21,477 nucleotides of DNA from a virus. The position numbers and the translations under genes are program-made. Of this stretch, positions 7,288 through 15,136 are shown piece after piece (within the stretch, counting starts at the first letter, position 1; the number at the start of each line of letters is the position of its first letter). The notes under the pieces were generated by a model. The model saw only the letters and a program-made list of their open reading frames with translations, was not told the origin of the DNA and did no database searches. The stretch spans positions 1 through 21,477 of IMG/VR virus record IMGVR_UViG_3300050010_000309; one strand, given 5' to 3'.

Positions 7288-9975
7288 TCAGTTTTGATTT
7301 TTGGCCGGTGCAAATTCCGGCTGGTCCAGCGCCACGGCGGCAAACCTGGCCCGCAGCAGGGTGCAACCGCTCAACACCAGCTTGACTTGAAAATCATACC
7401 CTTCGCGCATAGGCCGGTTGTTGCTGGCGTCATACACGTTCGCCGCCGGTTCCCCCAGTCCAATGCGCGGGCGGAAGCCGCTGTCATTGGGCTGGTACCC
7501 TACGCTGGTCGTGGCCCACGGCGTCCAAGCCGTGTTTTGGTCCACCCGGTAAAACGCTTGGACCGTGGCTCCCTGTGGCTGAATGTCCCGAATCCACATT
7601 TCCCCGTTCACCAGCCGCTTAAAAACGTCCCCTTTTTGCGAAAACACCATCGGGGTTTCGATTGTGAAGCTGACCGGCGTCAGGCCGTTATCCAACTGCG
7701 CCGGAGCCGGACCGCCCCCACTCCATGAGGCATCCAGCGGGATTTGCACGAGTTGAATCGTGGCCGCGCTGGTGTTGTCCGACAAACACAACGCATAGCA
7801 TTGCTTGCTGCCATTGAACATGCCGGTGATGATCTGCAACACGTTCAGGCCCACCCACTCACCGTCCCATACTGGCGGTGACTTGCCCCCCAGTGACGAA
7901 ATCGGGTCATAGTTCAACGCCACCATTGCCTTGCCCGCCACGCCCCGCGACATCTGCGCGAGCTTGCAGGTCATCAGCATCCGGTTATTGAACACCGCCA
8001 TGCTGGTCCACGGCAACAGCGTGGGCGGGTCGTTGTCGGTGCTGCGGGAAACCTCCTTGCTGATTGGCGTATTGCCCCACCGGTTGAAATCCAGCCGTGC
8101 CATGAGCAAACTCTGCACCCCACCATCTGATAAGCGAAAGAGCAAGTCGCCGTTGGTTTGCACCACGGCGTCTTGGGCAATGGCCCCGGAGCCAATCAAA
8201 CTTTCCGTCAAAATGGGATAATTCAGGTTGGCCCAGGTGGACATGTCCGGCGGCGCGTTGCAGGTAAACACCGTGTCATCGGTGAACACTTGCACCGGCC
8301 CCTGCCCCAAACTGGCATCCAGTTGCGCCACCAACGCCATTGCCGTGATCTTCTCGCCAGAACCGGGAATGGAAAACGTCCCGCCCCCGGCCAAAAAGTA
8401 GTTTTGGCTCACCTTCAACACCGCATCCCGGTAGCCGGTCGGGGTGCCGCTGGATGAACCTACAATATCCCCGGCAATAAAGCCGTTGCCTGCTTGGGTG
8501 CTGAACCAGTTGCGCCCCGCCGCGTAACAACCCATCCGCGCCGCCTCGTAAATTTCCGGCAAGCTGTAAATCGCGACGCCCGCCGGGTAGCCATTCGGGG
8601 TCAATACGTCAGTGGTGGTGCCCGTGTTGCTCGCGCCTGGCGTGTCATTGAGATTAATGACCGTGATTGACGGCGTGGTGGTGGTCGTGGCGTTGATACA
8701 GGACGTGACCAGAAACAAATCCACCGAACCATTGGTGGCGGTGATCTGAACAAGTTGCTCCACCGCCGCCTGGGTGCCGCTCGTGTTTGGCGTGTAGGGC
8801 ATGTTGGCAATCGTGGCCGCAACGGACTGGCTGGTGGTCGTCACAATCGCCCCGTCAGTGGTGGTGCCATAGTAGCCTACGGAAGTCGTTGCCGGGCTGG
8901 TGTTGGAAGTGTTGACCACGATTTGATTGATCTCGGGCGTGCCAATCGGAATCATGGTGTAAGTGCCGGATGGCAGCGTCACCATCTGACACTCCACCAC
9001 ATTACCATTTACGGAAATCACCTTGAACGTGCAAAGCCCATTCGTTGCCGACGTGCCAAACTGCAAAATGTTTCCAACCGTCACGGAATTGACCTGCGTG
9101 AGGGTCAGGTAAAAGTAATTGGCGTTGGCGGTCGTGCCTCCGTTCATCGTGCCCGGGGTGGTTTCCGTGAAACTTCCGCTGGCACTGGAACCGGACGCGA
9201 TTACTTTCGATGAACCGACGTAAGTATAATACTGCCAAGTGATCGAAGGAATGTTCACCGTGCCCGCAATGTTTATTCCGGTAGCGGACGACGCTGATGG
9301 CGTGCAAGTGAGACTAGTAACATAAAAGCTGCTGTTGGAAACAAGGCTGCTAATAACGCATGACTGGTTATTAACCGTGATGGTCATACCCACTTGGGCG
9401 ACAGCGTAGGTGTTGCTCGCATTAACGAGGGCCATTCCTTGCGCTAATATCTTGGCAGAATCAAAAAGGCTTAACCCGCTCACTGGAATCGTGAAAGCCG
9501 TTCCGGCCACACCCGCCACGGCCAAGGGTGGAAAAGCACTGATGCTGTTTCCGTTCGCGTCCGTGGCATCTTCGATCATGCCAAGATATTTGCTGTTGAG
9601 CAAAATCGCCGTGCCTGGCGCAATCAAATCCGTGCCTCCAAGCTGGTTGTAGATGATGCCGGCCAAAGAAAGCTGACTGACGCTCCCGGTGCCCTTGGAC
9701 GTAATGCCCACCACGTCATAAAGCGCGGCATTGATCAACACCGGCCCCAGATTGCCGGTGAAGTTTTCGGAAAGGTTAACCGTCACATATTGGTTTTGAG
9801 CCGGAATGGCAAAAAAGGCGGACGTGGACCCCAAGTTGACCAGTGACCCGCCCAGCGATTTGCGCGCCGTGTTGCCATCATAGAACACCGGCAGGGATTG
9901 GCCGTCCGTCCAAATAACCCAGCTTTCTGACTGCCAAAGCCAGTTTTGCAACGCGGTGTTGGATTGGATGGGCAT
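7288..9975 (-). CDS. Tail nozzle/stabilisation-like protein, main body (C-terminal part of a split nozzle)
   Basis: 895 residues. The start (MPIQSNTALQNWLWQSESW ... DGQSLPVFYDGNTARKS) resembles the internal 'Q-E-F-V-Q-DG...YDG-ARR' segment of podovirus tail-nozzle proteins rather than a normal N-terminus. Residues about 200-480 are a Thr/Ser/Val-rich beta region with little family signal, possibly inserted. From about 500 the order matches nozzle proteins: LPEIYEAARMGCYAAG, YFLAGGGTFSIP, LDASLGQGPVQVFT, NGDLLFRLSDGGVQSL, NNRMLMTCK, GGKSPPVWDGEWVGL, then GYDFQVKLV near the end. These proteins form the tail tube below the connector. The missing N-terminal domain is encoded by the gene just upstream, in the same frame, across TAG-TCT-ATG. 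Family assignment is from memory of conserved motifs. Confidence 0.82.
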   Translation of the reverse strand: MPIQSNTALQNWLWQSESWVIWTDGQSLPVFYDGNTARKSLGGSLVNLGSTSAFFAIPAQNQYVTVNLSENFTGNLGPVLINAALYDVVGITSKGTGSVSQLSLAGIIYNQLGGTDLIAPGTAILLNSKYLGMIEDATDANGNSISAFPPLAVAGVAGTAFTIPVSGLSLFDSAKILAQGMALVNASNTYAVAQVGMTITVNNQSCVISSLVSNSSFYVTSLTCTPSASSATGINIAGTVNIPSITWQYYTYVGSSKVIASGSSASGSFTETTPGTMNGGTTANANYFYLTLTQVNSVTVGNILQFGTSATNGLCTFKVISVNGNVVECQMVTLPSGTYTMIPIGTPEINQIVVNTSNTSPATTSVGYYGTTTDGAIVTTTSQSVAATIANMPYTPNTSGTQAAVEQLVQITATNGSVDLFLVTSCINATTTTTPSITVINLNDTPGASNTGTTTDVLTPNGYPAGVAIYSLPEIYEAARMGCYAAGRNWFSTQAGNGFIAGDIVGSSSGTPTGYRDAVLKVSQNYFLAGGGTFSIPGSGEKITAMALVAQLDASLGQGPVQVFTDDTVFTCNAPPDMSTWANLNYPILTESLIGSGAIAQDAVVQTNGDLLFRLSDGGVQSLLMARLDFNRWGNTPISKEVSRSTDNDPPTLLPWTSMAVFNNRMLMTCKLAQMSRGVAGKAMVALNYDPISSLGGKSPPVWDGEWVGLNVLQIITGMFNGSKQCYALCLSDNTSAATIQLVQIPLDASWSGGGPAPAQLDNGLTPVSFTIETPMVFSQKGDVFKRLVNGEMWIRDIQPQGATVQAFYRVDQNTAWTPWATTSVGYQPNDSGFRPRIGLGEPAANVYDASNNRPMREGYDFQVKLVLSGCTLLRARFAAVALDQPEFAPAKNQN

Positions 9976-9978
9976 AGA

Positions 9979-11454
9979 CTAATAATGTCCAGACAATGCC
10001 GGTACGCTGCTGATTGCGCCGGTGGTCAGATTTACCGCCCGCACCGTCCCATAATAGGTGGTCCCAGATACCGCATTGAAAGACAATGAATACTGGCCCG
10101 TGCTGGAAGTGGCTGCGGGCGGCAAATACACGATGGGAGAACCGCCGAAAGCCACGAGGTAGCCCGTTGCCGCTACTGGCGTCCAAGAAATAGTGATGCC
10201 AGTGGCACTAACCGTCATAGCTGCATTACTTGGAATCGCGGGTATCGAGGCGGTAGGCGTTGCGCTGATGGTGGCGGAATATGCACTTTCGCCATTGGCG
10301 TTTACCGCTGTCCACGCATAGCTGTACGTCGTGCCATTCGTTAAAGCTGTGGCGTTATACGTCAGCACGGAATTGCCAGCAAAACTTGGCGCGGTAAGGC
10401 CGCTGGCAAGCTTGGTGTAAACCCCGCCACTCACCTGGTACAAATTGTAACTGGTGGCCGCTGGCACCGCAGAACATAGCAATAATGCCCAAGCGGTAAA
10501 ACCGTAAGCATAAACCCCGGTGGGTGCCGCCGGAGCCGAAAGCGGAGAAGCGCTGACTTCGCTTGATTTTCCACTGGTGCCCACAAAATTGATTGCGCTC
10601 ACTGTATAGTAGTAGGTTATCCCATTGCTCACGGAATTGTCCGTATAGTTGGGCGTTGTCAACCCGCTAGCCAACGCGGTCGCCGACTCACCGCCGGACG
10701 TGACTCCGCGAAAGACCGAGTAAAAGTATGCCCCGGACACGCTGTTCCACGCTAACACAATCTGGCCACTGGACGCAGTTGCCGCCAAACCAGTTGGCGT
10801 TGCTGGGGCGGTTGTGGGCGCAAATGGCGTGGCCGTCACTTGGCCGGAATCACCGCTGGTCCCACCTCCGTTTACTGCTTGTACTGCATAATAATACGCG
10901 GTGCCATTCAACGCCGTGCCATCCACATAGCCGGTTCCACTCGCTGCGGTTGCAATCGTAGTGTAAGTCGTTGCGCTCCCCGTGGTGTTCCGCAAAATGT
11001 TGTAGCTGTTGGCATTGGCCGGAGCCGTCCAGGTTATCAGCACTGCGTTGTCTTGCGCCGTGGCGGTCAGCCCGGTGGGTGCGGATGGCGCGGAAACGAT
11101 ATTTGTGCCCAAGATAATTTCCTCGACATAGCAAGACCCGTTTTCCACGGTCAGTTGAAACAGGTTCCCGCCCACCGCCACCATGATGCAGGCTTCGCCG
11201 CTGTCCGGCAAAAAGTAGCACGCCCCTTGGAAGATGCCCGTGTTGAAGTCCAGTTGCGTTTGCGCACTCTGAAACACCAAAGGCAGATTCAAAAACGGCG
11301 GGCGCTGGTGGACAAAGTCACCGCGCACCGTGGCATTTTGGGCAAAGGAAAGTTGCTCCGGCTCCAACAACAGCGGGTCCACGTCTGAATTCACCCCTTT
11401 GGGGAAGCTTTTCAGAAAACCGTAAATGCGGTTGGGTGGTGGCTGGATGGGCAT
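9979..11454 (-). CDS. N-terminal nozzle domain followed by four FnIII domains
   Basis: 491 residues, starting at ATG 11454 in a TGATATG junction with the upstream gene. Residues about 1-120 (PKGVNSDVDPLLLEPEQL, NATVRGDFVHQRPPF, TGIFQGACYF, VAVGGNLFQLT) match the usual first domain of nozzle proteins, whose remainder is encoded by the next ORF. Four FnIII repeats follow, at about 122-210, 213-305, 307-400 and 402-485, recognised by APTGLTAT-type first strands and YYYAVQA / YYYTVSA / YSYAWTA strands. The ORF ends with TAG, and the next ORF continues in the same frame after one codon. It could be a separate chain that joins the nozzle or, by readthrough, part of one 1388-residue protein. The FnIII array is unmistakable; the split-nozzle reading is inferred. 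Confidence 0.83.
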   Translation of the reverse strand: MPIQPPPNRIYGFLKSFPKGVNSDVDPLLLEPEQLSFAQNATVRGDFVHQRPPFLNLPLVFQSAQTQLDFNTGIFQGACYFLPDSGEACIMVAVGGNLFQLTVENGSCYVEEIILGTNIVSAPSAPTGLTATAQDNAVLITWTAPANANSYNILRNTTGSATTYTTIATAASGTGYVDGTALNGTAYYYAVQAVNGGGTSGDSGQVTATPFAPTTAPATPTGLAATASSGQIVLAWNSVSGAYFYSVFRGVTSGGESATALASGLTTPNYTDNSVSNGITYYYTVSAINFVGTSGKSSEVSASPLSAPAAPTGVYAYGFTAWALLLCSAVPAATSYNLYQVSGGVYTKLASGLTAPSFAGNSVLTYNATALTNGTTYSYAWTAVNANGESAYSATISATPTASIPAIPSNAAMTVSATGITISWTPVAATGYLVAFGGSPIVYLPPAATSSTGQYSLSFNAVSGTTYYGTVRAVNLTTGAISSVPALSGHY

Positions 11455-11455
11455 A

Positions 11456-12331
11456 TCATTTCTTCATCCATTGCCCGTTTCCGGCGGCATTGCTCCACAC
11501 AAAAAAACAGCCCTGCATATTGGTGACGGTGGCCAAGTAGATGTGGTTGGTGTCCACGGGCGGGGTGTTTGTAAACGAATACCAGATTTGGAAGCCATTG
11601 GTGATAATGCCCGTCCAAAGCGAACCCGCCACCGTGTTGGAAACAAACGCCTTTGCGATTGGAGCCGCGGCCAAACCCAGTGAGTAAGTGGGATTGGACT
11701 GGTACGGGTACAAGTCCCCGCTGCTGTCCAGCGTCCACCAGCGGGTGGCGTTGGCATTGTACGTTGCTCCGGTGTCAAAGAAGATTTGCGACACGCCCGG
11801 TGATGCAGGCGCACTTGCGGCCCCAAGATCGAGGGTGGTGGTGCTTTGTGCGGGCGAATCCAACCCCAGAAAACCAGTACTGAAACTCGTGCCCGAATAG
11901 TTGGGAAAAAACATCCGGTATCCGTGTTCGTTGTTGGCCGTCAGCAAGGTTGTGGCGCCCGCATTGTTGCACCCAAAACTCTCCCAATTCCACAAGATGG
12001 TTTGCAAATTGTTGAACGTATCGGCCCCGCTTAGGGTGGGATAATTGGCAGGCAGGAAATTGAACGTGCCCCCGCCCGCGCCATTGGTCACGGCATAGTT
12101 GATCGCGTTGAGTTGACCGGCATTCAAGGTGGTGCCGCTGGACGCAGTGTTGGCAATGGTGATCTTGTTCCCGCTGGCCGTCACGGAAATGTTGGCCCCC
12201 GCCATCACGTTGTTTTGCAGCAGGGTACTATTCAGTGTGGAAACGAGGTTGGAAACGGTCGTCCAGGACGTGGTTTCCGACATGGCGAACCAGGGCCACA
12301 GCAAAAGCAGGATGCAGGGTAAAGTTTTCAT
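11456..12331 (-). CDS. Tail-fibre-like protein with N-terminal signal peptide
   Basis: 291 residues from ATG 12331, whose A and T precede the TGA of the upstream gene (ATGA overlap). A TTG two codons upstream is less likely. The N-terminus MKTLPCILLLLWPWFAMSET is a clear signal-peptide shape: Lys, a run of Leu/Ile/Trp, then AMS before Glu. The mature part starts with a fibre-like stretch (ANISVTASGNKITIANTASS) and contains repeated Asn/Thr/Gly-rich segments. It ends with LGLAAAPIAKAFVSNTVAG, a pattern common near the tips of phage fibres. I infer a receptor-binding or fibre subunit. The export signal is odd, because phage tail parts normally assemble in the cytoplasm. No lipobox with the usual spacing is evident. 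Confidence 0.72.
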   Translation of the reverse strand: MKTLPCILLLLWPWFAMSETTSWTTVSNLVSTLNSTLLQNNVMAGANISVTASGNKITIANTASSGTTLNAGQLNAINYAVTNGAGGGTFNFLPANYPTLSGADTFNNLQTILWNWESFGCNNAGATTLLTANNEHGYRMFFPNYSGTSFSTGFLGLDSPAQSTTTLDLGAASAPASPGVSQIFFDTGATYNANATRWWTLDSSGDLYPYQSNPTYSLGLAAAPIAKAFVSNTVAGSLWTGIITNGFQIWYSFTNTPPVDTNHIYLATVTNMQGCFFVWSNAAGNGQWMKK

Positions 12332-12552
12332 GTCCAAATTCCGGCTGCGGGGTTCCAGCCAAACGAGTCACCCACCCCGTTCAGGTCGTAAATGAGTGCG
12401 GGCAGGTTGGTGTAGGGCGGCACGATGCCTTGGGCCGTGGGCGTGCCCAACGTGGCGTTGTAGGTCATGGGGGGGTTGCACACCACCGGAGTCTGCGCCG
12501 TGCAAAATCCGTCTCCGAACACCCACACCGGGCATAAGGTCAGAACACTCAT
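12328..12552 (-). CDS. Small protein of unknown function with a hydrophobic N-terminus
   Basis: 74 residues and the first gene of the minus-strand tail operon. The N-terminus (MSVLTLCPVWVFGDGFCTAQ) is moderately hydrophobic and could be a weak signal peptide ending near FCTAQ. The rest is Pro/Asn/Thr-rich with three cysteines in the first 25 or so residues. The ATG lies only 7 nt below a possible -10 element, so the message may be leaderless. The stop overlaps the ATG of the tail-fibre-like gene. I do not recognise a family. Co-transcription and a possible shared export signal hint at a partner of that protein, but this is speculative. Confidence 0.55.
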   Translation of the reverse strand: MSVLTLCPVWVFGDGFCTAQTPVVCNPPMTYNATLGTPTAQGIVPPYTNLPALIYDLNGVGDSFGWNPAAGIWT

Positions 12553-12560
12553 GCCCTATT

Positions 12561-12576
12561 TGTAGCCCTTGCTACA
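12561..12576. promoter_or_regulatory. Perfect inverted repeat TGTAGC-N4-GCTACA, candidate operator
   Basis: TGTAGC CCTT GCTACA is a 6-bp perfect inverted repeat between the divergent late blocks, ending at the base before the first possible terminase ATG. A further half-site, GCTACA, lies at 12590-12595, 19 bp away. A nearly identical element occurs at 19879-19894 at the start codon of another gene. This looks like a site for a dimeric phage regulator; the protein is not identified in the window. Confidence 0.5.
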
Positions 12577-12578
12577 AT
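12570..12578 (+). promoter_or_regulatory. Candidate extended -10 element for the packaging operon
   Basis: TG-C-TACAAT matches an extended -10 (TGnTATAAT) at all but one base, with no convincing -35. It would start RNA near 12585, below the ATG at 12577 and above the GTG at 12604. A second weaker copy, TGCTACATT, occupies 12589-12597. Both overlap the operator half-sites. Confidence 0.35.
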
Positions 12579-14406
12579 GTTTTGCAAGTGCTACATTCGC
12601 CCCGTGAACCAGTATGGCATACCCTGGCCCGATGATGCCTCCCCGCTGGAAATTGAATTGGGGATGATTCGGCGGCGTTACGGCCAACCCGGAGCCGTGG
12701 CCCATTATCTGGCCGCGCACCGGCTCCTTTGGCCCGAAGATCAGCCGCACCGCTGGTTCGTTCAGGGACTCACCGCCATCGTTGAAAATAAGGTCACTGT
12801 CCTCCTGGGCTGCGCTTCCAGCGGCAAGACCTACCTCATGGCCGTCCATGCTTTGATTGATTTTTTTGCCTTCCCGCATACCACCTTGTCCCTGTTGTCC
12901 TCCACCGACATTCGCTCGCTCGAACTGCGCATTTGGGGACGCGGCATTAAATTTCTGTTCAATCGAGCCAAAACCCGTTTCCATGAACTCCCCGGCTACG
13001 TCCTCGAATCCAAGCTGGCCATTGTCCCGGATGAAGTGGACGAGGATTCGCAATTCGCCCGCGAGATCAACAAGGGCTTGGTGTGTGTCCCGTGCGTCTC
13101 CGGGGGGCGCTTCGTGGGCATGTCCAAGTTTCAAGGCGTCAAACCCCCGTCCAGCCCCGGCAAGAACGATGGCATTTTGAAGCATTACGGGGACGAGGTG
13201 GCCGTCATGCAACCTTCCTTGTTGGATGGCTACACCAACTGGATGGCCAACGCCCGGTTCAAGGGCGTCATGGCGGGCAACCCCACCGACATTTCGGACC
13301 CCCTCTGCACGGCCAGCGAACCGGTAGGCGGCTGGGATGCCTTCATTGACAACGAAAAAACTCAAGTCTGGCGCTCCCGCTGGCACGATTCATTCTGCCT
13401 GGCCTTCGATGGCCGGGACACCCCCAACGGGGACGAGCCAAAAGACCAATACGCCTTTCTGGCCAGCGCGGATTTCGTTCCCAAGCTCGTGGCGACTTAC
13501 GGCGCGGACTCGTGGCAGGTCTATCAACAAGGGATTGGGAAGCCTTCCAAGGGCATGGTGTCAAACCGCGTCATTACCCTCGGCCTGTGCGAACGACACC
13601 ATGCCTTCGATTTAGCCATCTGGCAGGGCGCTGGCCAAACCAAACTCTACGCCCTCGACCCGGCGTATGGCGGTGGAGATCGTTGCGTCGGCGGAGAATT
13701 GCAGTTCGGACCCGACAAGAACGGTCAATGGATTCTTTCCGTCGCCAGCCCGGAGATCATCCCCATCCGCCTCCACTGCGGCATCGAACCAGAAGAACAG
13801 ATTGCCGATTTTATCTGGCAACGCAGTCAATCCCTGCGCATCCCGCCGGAAAACATCTTCTACGATGCTTTTGGACGCGGCACGCTGGGCTTTGCTTTCG
13901 CCAAGAAATTCGGCGCGGCCTGCCCGGTGCCTGTGGACTCCGGCGGCAGGCCCACCGATAGGCCCGTGCGGTTCGATTTGTTCGTGGACGAGCCAAACGG
14001 CGTCCGTCGCCTCAAACGCTGCGACGAGCATTACTCCAAATTCGTCACGGAAATGTGGTTCAGCACCCGCGAAGCCATTGAATCCGGGCAGGTGCGTGAT
14101 TTGCCCCTCGAAACCGCCCGGGAAGGCCAGTTGCGCCTGTTCAAAGTGGTGGCGGGCAACAAGGTGGAAGTCGAAACCAAGGACGACATGAAGGAGCGGA
14201 TTAAAAAATCCCCCGACTTGTACGACCAATTTGCCATCGGGGTGGAAGGTGCCCGCCGGCTGGGCTTCCGCATTGAACGCATAGGCCGCGACGTCAAGCC
14301 GCCGTCCGGCAAGGAAGAAGACTTCTTTGAAACCGAAACCAAGGAATGGGACGCCCTGTTGAAGTCCGGCATGTTGAAACGCTCCACCCCCAACGCTTTT
14401 GCCTGA
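12577..14406 (+). CDS. terL: Terminase large subunit (ATPase/nuclease packaging motor)
   Basis: 609 residues if translated from ATG 12577. That ATG abuts the operator and lies above the likely transcription start, so the in-frame GTG at 12604 or ATG at 12664 may be the true start; no Shine-Dalgarno decides. The ATPase domain has Walker A GCASSGKT (78-85), a likely Walker B acidic pair in HYGDEVAVM (D206, E207) and a coupling motif in MAGNPTDISD (232-241). The nuclease domain has the expected acidic residues: D361 in LDPAYGGGD, D430 in FYDAFGRG, and D547/D550 in KSPDLYDQFA. The protein cuts concatemeric DNA and drives it through the portal, encoded three genes downstream. No small terminase is recognisable nearby. 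Confidence 0.93.
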   Translation: MFCKCYIRPVNQYGIPWPDDASPLEIELGMIRRRYGQPGAVAHYLAAHRLLWPEDQPHRWFVQGLTAIVENKVTVLLGCASSGKTYLMAVHALIDFFAFPHTTLSLLSSTDIRSLELRIWGRGIKFLFNRAKTRFHELPGYVLESKLAIVPDEVDEDSQFAREINKGLVCVPCVSGGRFVGMSKFQGVKPPSSPGKNDGILKHYGDEVAVMQPSLLDGYTNWMANARFKGVMAGNPTDISDPLCTASEPVGGWDAFIDNEKTQVWRSRWHDSFCLAFDGRDTPNGDEPKDQYAFLASADFVPKLVATYGADSWQVYQQGIGKPSKGMVSNRVITLGLCERHHAFDLAIWQGAGQTKLYALDPAYGGGDRCVGGELQFGPDKNGQWILSVASPEIIPIRLHCGIEPEEQIADFIWQRSQSLRIPPENIFYDAFGRGTLGFAFAKKFGAACPVPVDSGGRPTDRPVRFDLFVDEPNGVRRLKRCDEHYSKFVTEMWFSTREAIESGQVRDLPLETAREGQLRLFKVVAGNKVEVETKDDMKERIKKSPDLYDQFAIGVEGARRLGFRIERIGRDVKPPSGKEEDFFETETKEWDALLKSGMLKRSTPNAFA

Positions 14407-14408
14407 AT

Positions 14409-14729
14409 ATGTTCATCCTCAAATCACATAACCAAGCCATCCCCAACAATTATGTGTTCACCCAAACCACGGGCATTTACCACGTCTTTGCCCCGAACCC
14501 GATCATTACGGAAGTGGCCAAGGCTGTCAGTGCGTTTCGGGTCGCCAACCGTCTTCCCCGTGCCAGTTTACCGGAGTCCCTTGAAGACGTGGACAAGTTC
14601 AACTGTGCCGTCCGCAACAACAGTGAAGCCTATTGCTGGGACTGTGCTGAACCTTACGCCCGCATCCACGACAACCACCCCTTTTTCCGTAAAAGCTGCG
14701 TCGGGTGCGGACTTGTGATTGAGCCATGA
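14409..14729 (+). CDS. Conserved phage cysteine-rich small protein, probable zinc binding
   Basis: 106 residues. I chose ATG 14409, two bases after the terminase stop, rather than an upstream in-frame ATG at 14346 inside the terminase gene. The N-terminus MFILKSHNQAIPNNYVFTQT with TGIYHVFAP, then FRVANRLPRASLPESLEDVD, is a conserved arrangement in phage genes lying beside terL. The C-terminal half has CWDC (76-79) and CVGC (97-100) plus Cys66, as expected for a zinc ribbon or knuckle. Its stop overlaps the next ATG (ATGA). The function in this family is not known; it may help packaging or connector assembly, judged by position only. Confidence 0.8.
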   Translation: MFILKSHNQAIPNNYVFTQTTGIYHVFAPNPIITEVAKAVSAFRVANRLPRASLPESLEDVDKFNCAVRNNSEAYCWDCAEPYARIHDNHPFFRKSCVGCGLVIEP

Positions 14730-15136
14730 ACCTGCTGCAAGAATTCAAAGATGACGCCCAAGCGTTGGCCATCCTCCGGGACTGGCTGGGGGGCGGCGGG
14801 GAGCCGGTCACGCCCGCCCTGGCCCAAGAACGCGCTGACATTTGCTGGGACTGTCCGCAAAACAGCCCGGTTCACACTTCGCAGTTAAAGCTGAACGTGG
14901 CCAGGCTAATCAAGCAAGGCTTGCAAATCAAACAGCAAGTCAACTTGCGCACCGCCCGTGACCCGGACTTGCACGTTTGCAAAACCTGCCGTTGCGTTCT
15001 CTCCCTGAAAGTCTGGGTGCCTATCCGCCATATCCGGGCGCACACCACGGATGACCAGCTTACCAAATTTCCGGCCCACTGCTGGATACCCAAGGAAACA
15101 CTATGCCAAATTTTTCAGAACCATCCAAAGTCTTAG
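14726..15136 (+). CDS. Conserved phage protein with paired CxxC motifs, probable zinc binding
   Basis: 136 residues, beginning in an ATGA overlap with the previous gene. Cysteines occur as CWDC (40-43), CKTCRC (85-90) and CW (119), with a conserved SLKVWVPIRHI stretch and a FPAHCWIPKE end. This resembles small phage proteins seen between terminase and portal genes. Two cysteine clusters suggest one or two structural zinc sites. The last 34 bp overlap the portal start in another frame, and the conserved part ends at CWIP just before that overlap, so the tail may be dispensable. No enzyme motif is seen; the function is unknown. Confidence 0.78.
   Translation: MNLLQEFKDDAQALAILRDWLGGGGEPVTPALAQERADICWDCPQNSPVHTSQLKLNVARLIKQGLQIKQQVNLRTARDPDLHVCKTCRCVLSLKVWVPIRHIRAHTTDDQLTKFPAHCWIPKETLCQIFQNHPKS

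Larger units (their letters stand above)
12559..12587 (-). promoter_or_regulatory. Candidate sigma70-like promoter for the minus-strand tail operon
   Basis: On the minus strand, TTGCAA (12587-12582) and TACAAA (12564-12559) are separated by exactly 17 nt, each matching consensus at 4 of 6 positions. The expected transcription start falls at about 12552, the A of the first ATG. The spacer overlaps the TGTAGC-N4-GCTACA inverted repeat, so a bound protein would block it. Confidence 0.45.

Noticed and set aside
9979-9981. Genome-wide recoding of TAG as an amino acid
   Set aside because: The only suggestive case is the nozzle split. Most genes here end in TGA or TAA, no suppressor tRNA is visible, and another gene pair (4262/4258) shows the same stop-codon-ATG in-frame layout with TGA, so same-frame packing can arise by chance.
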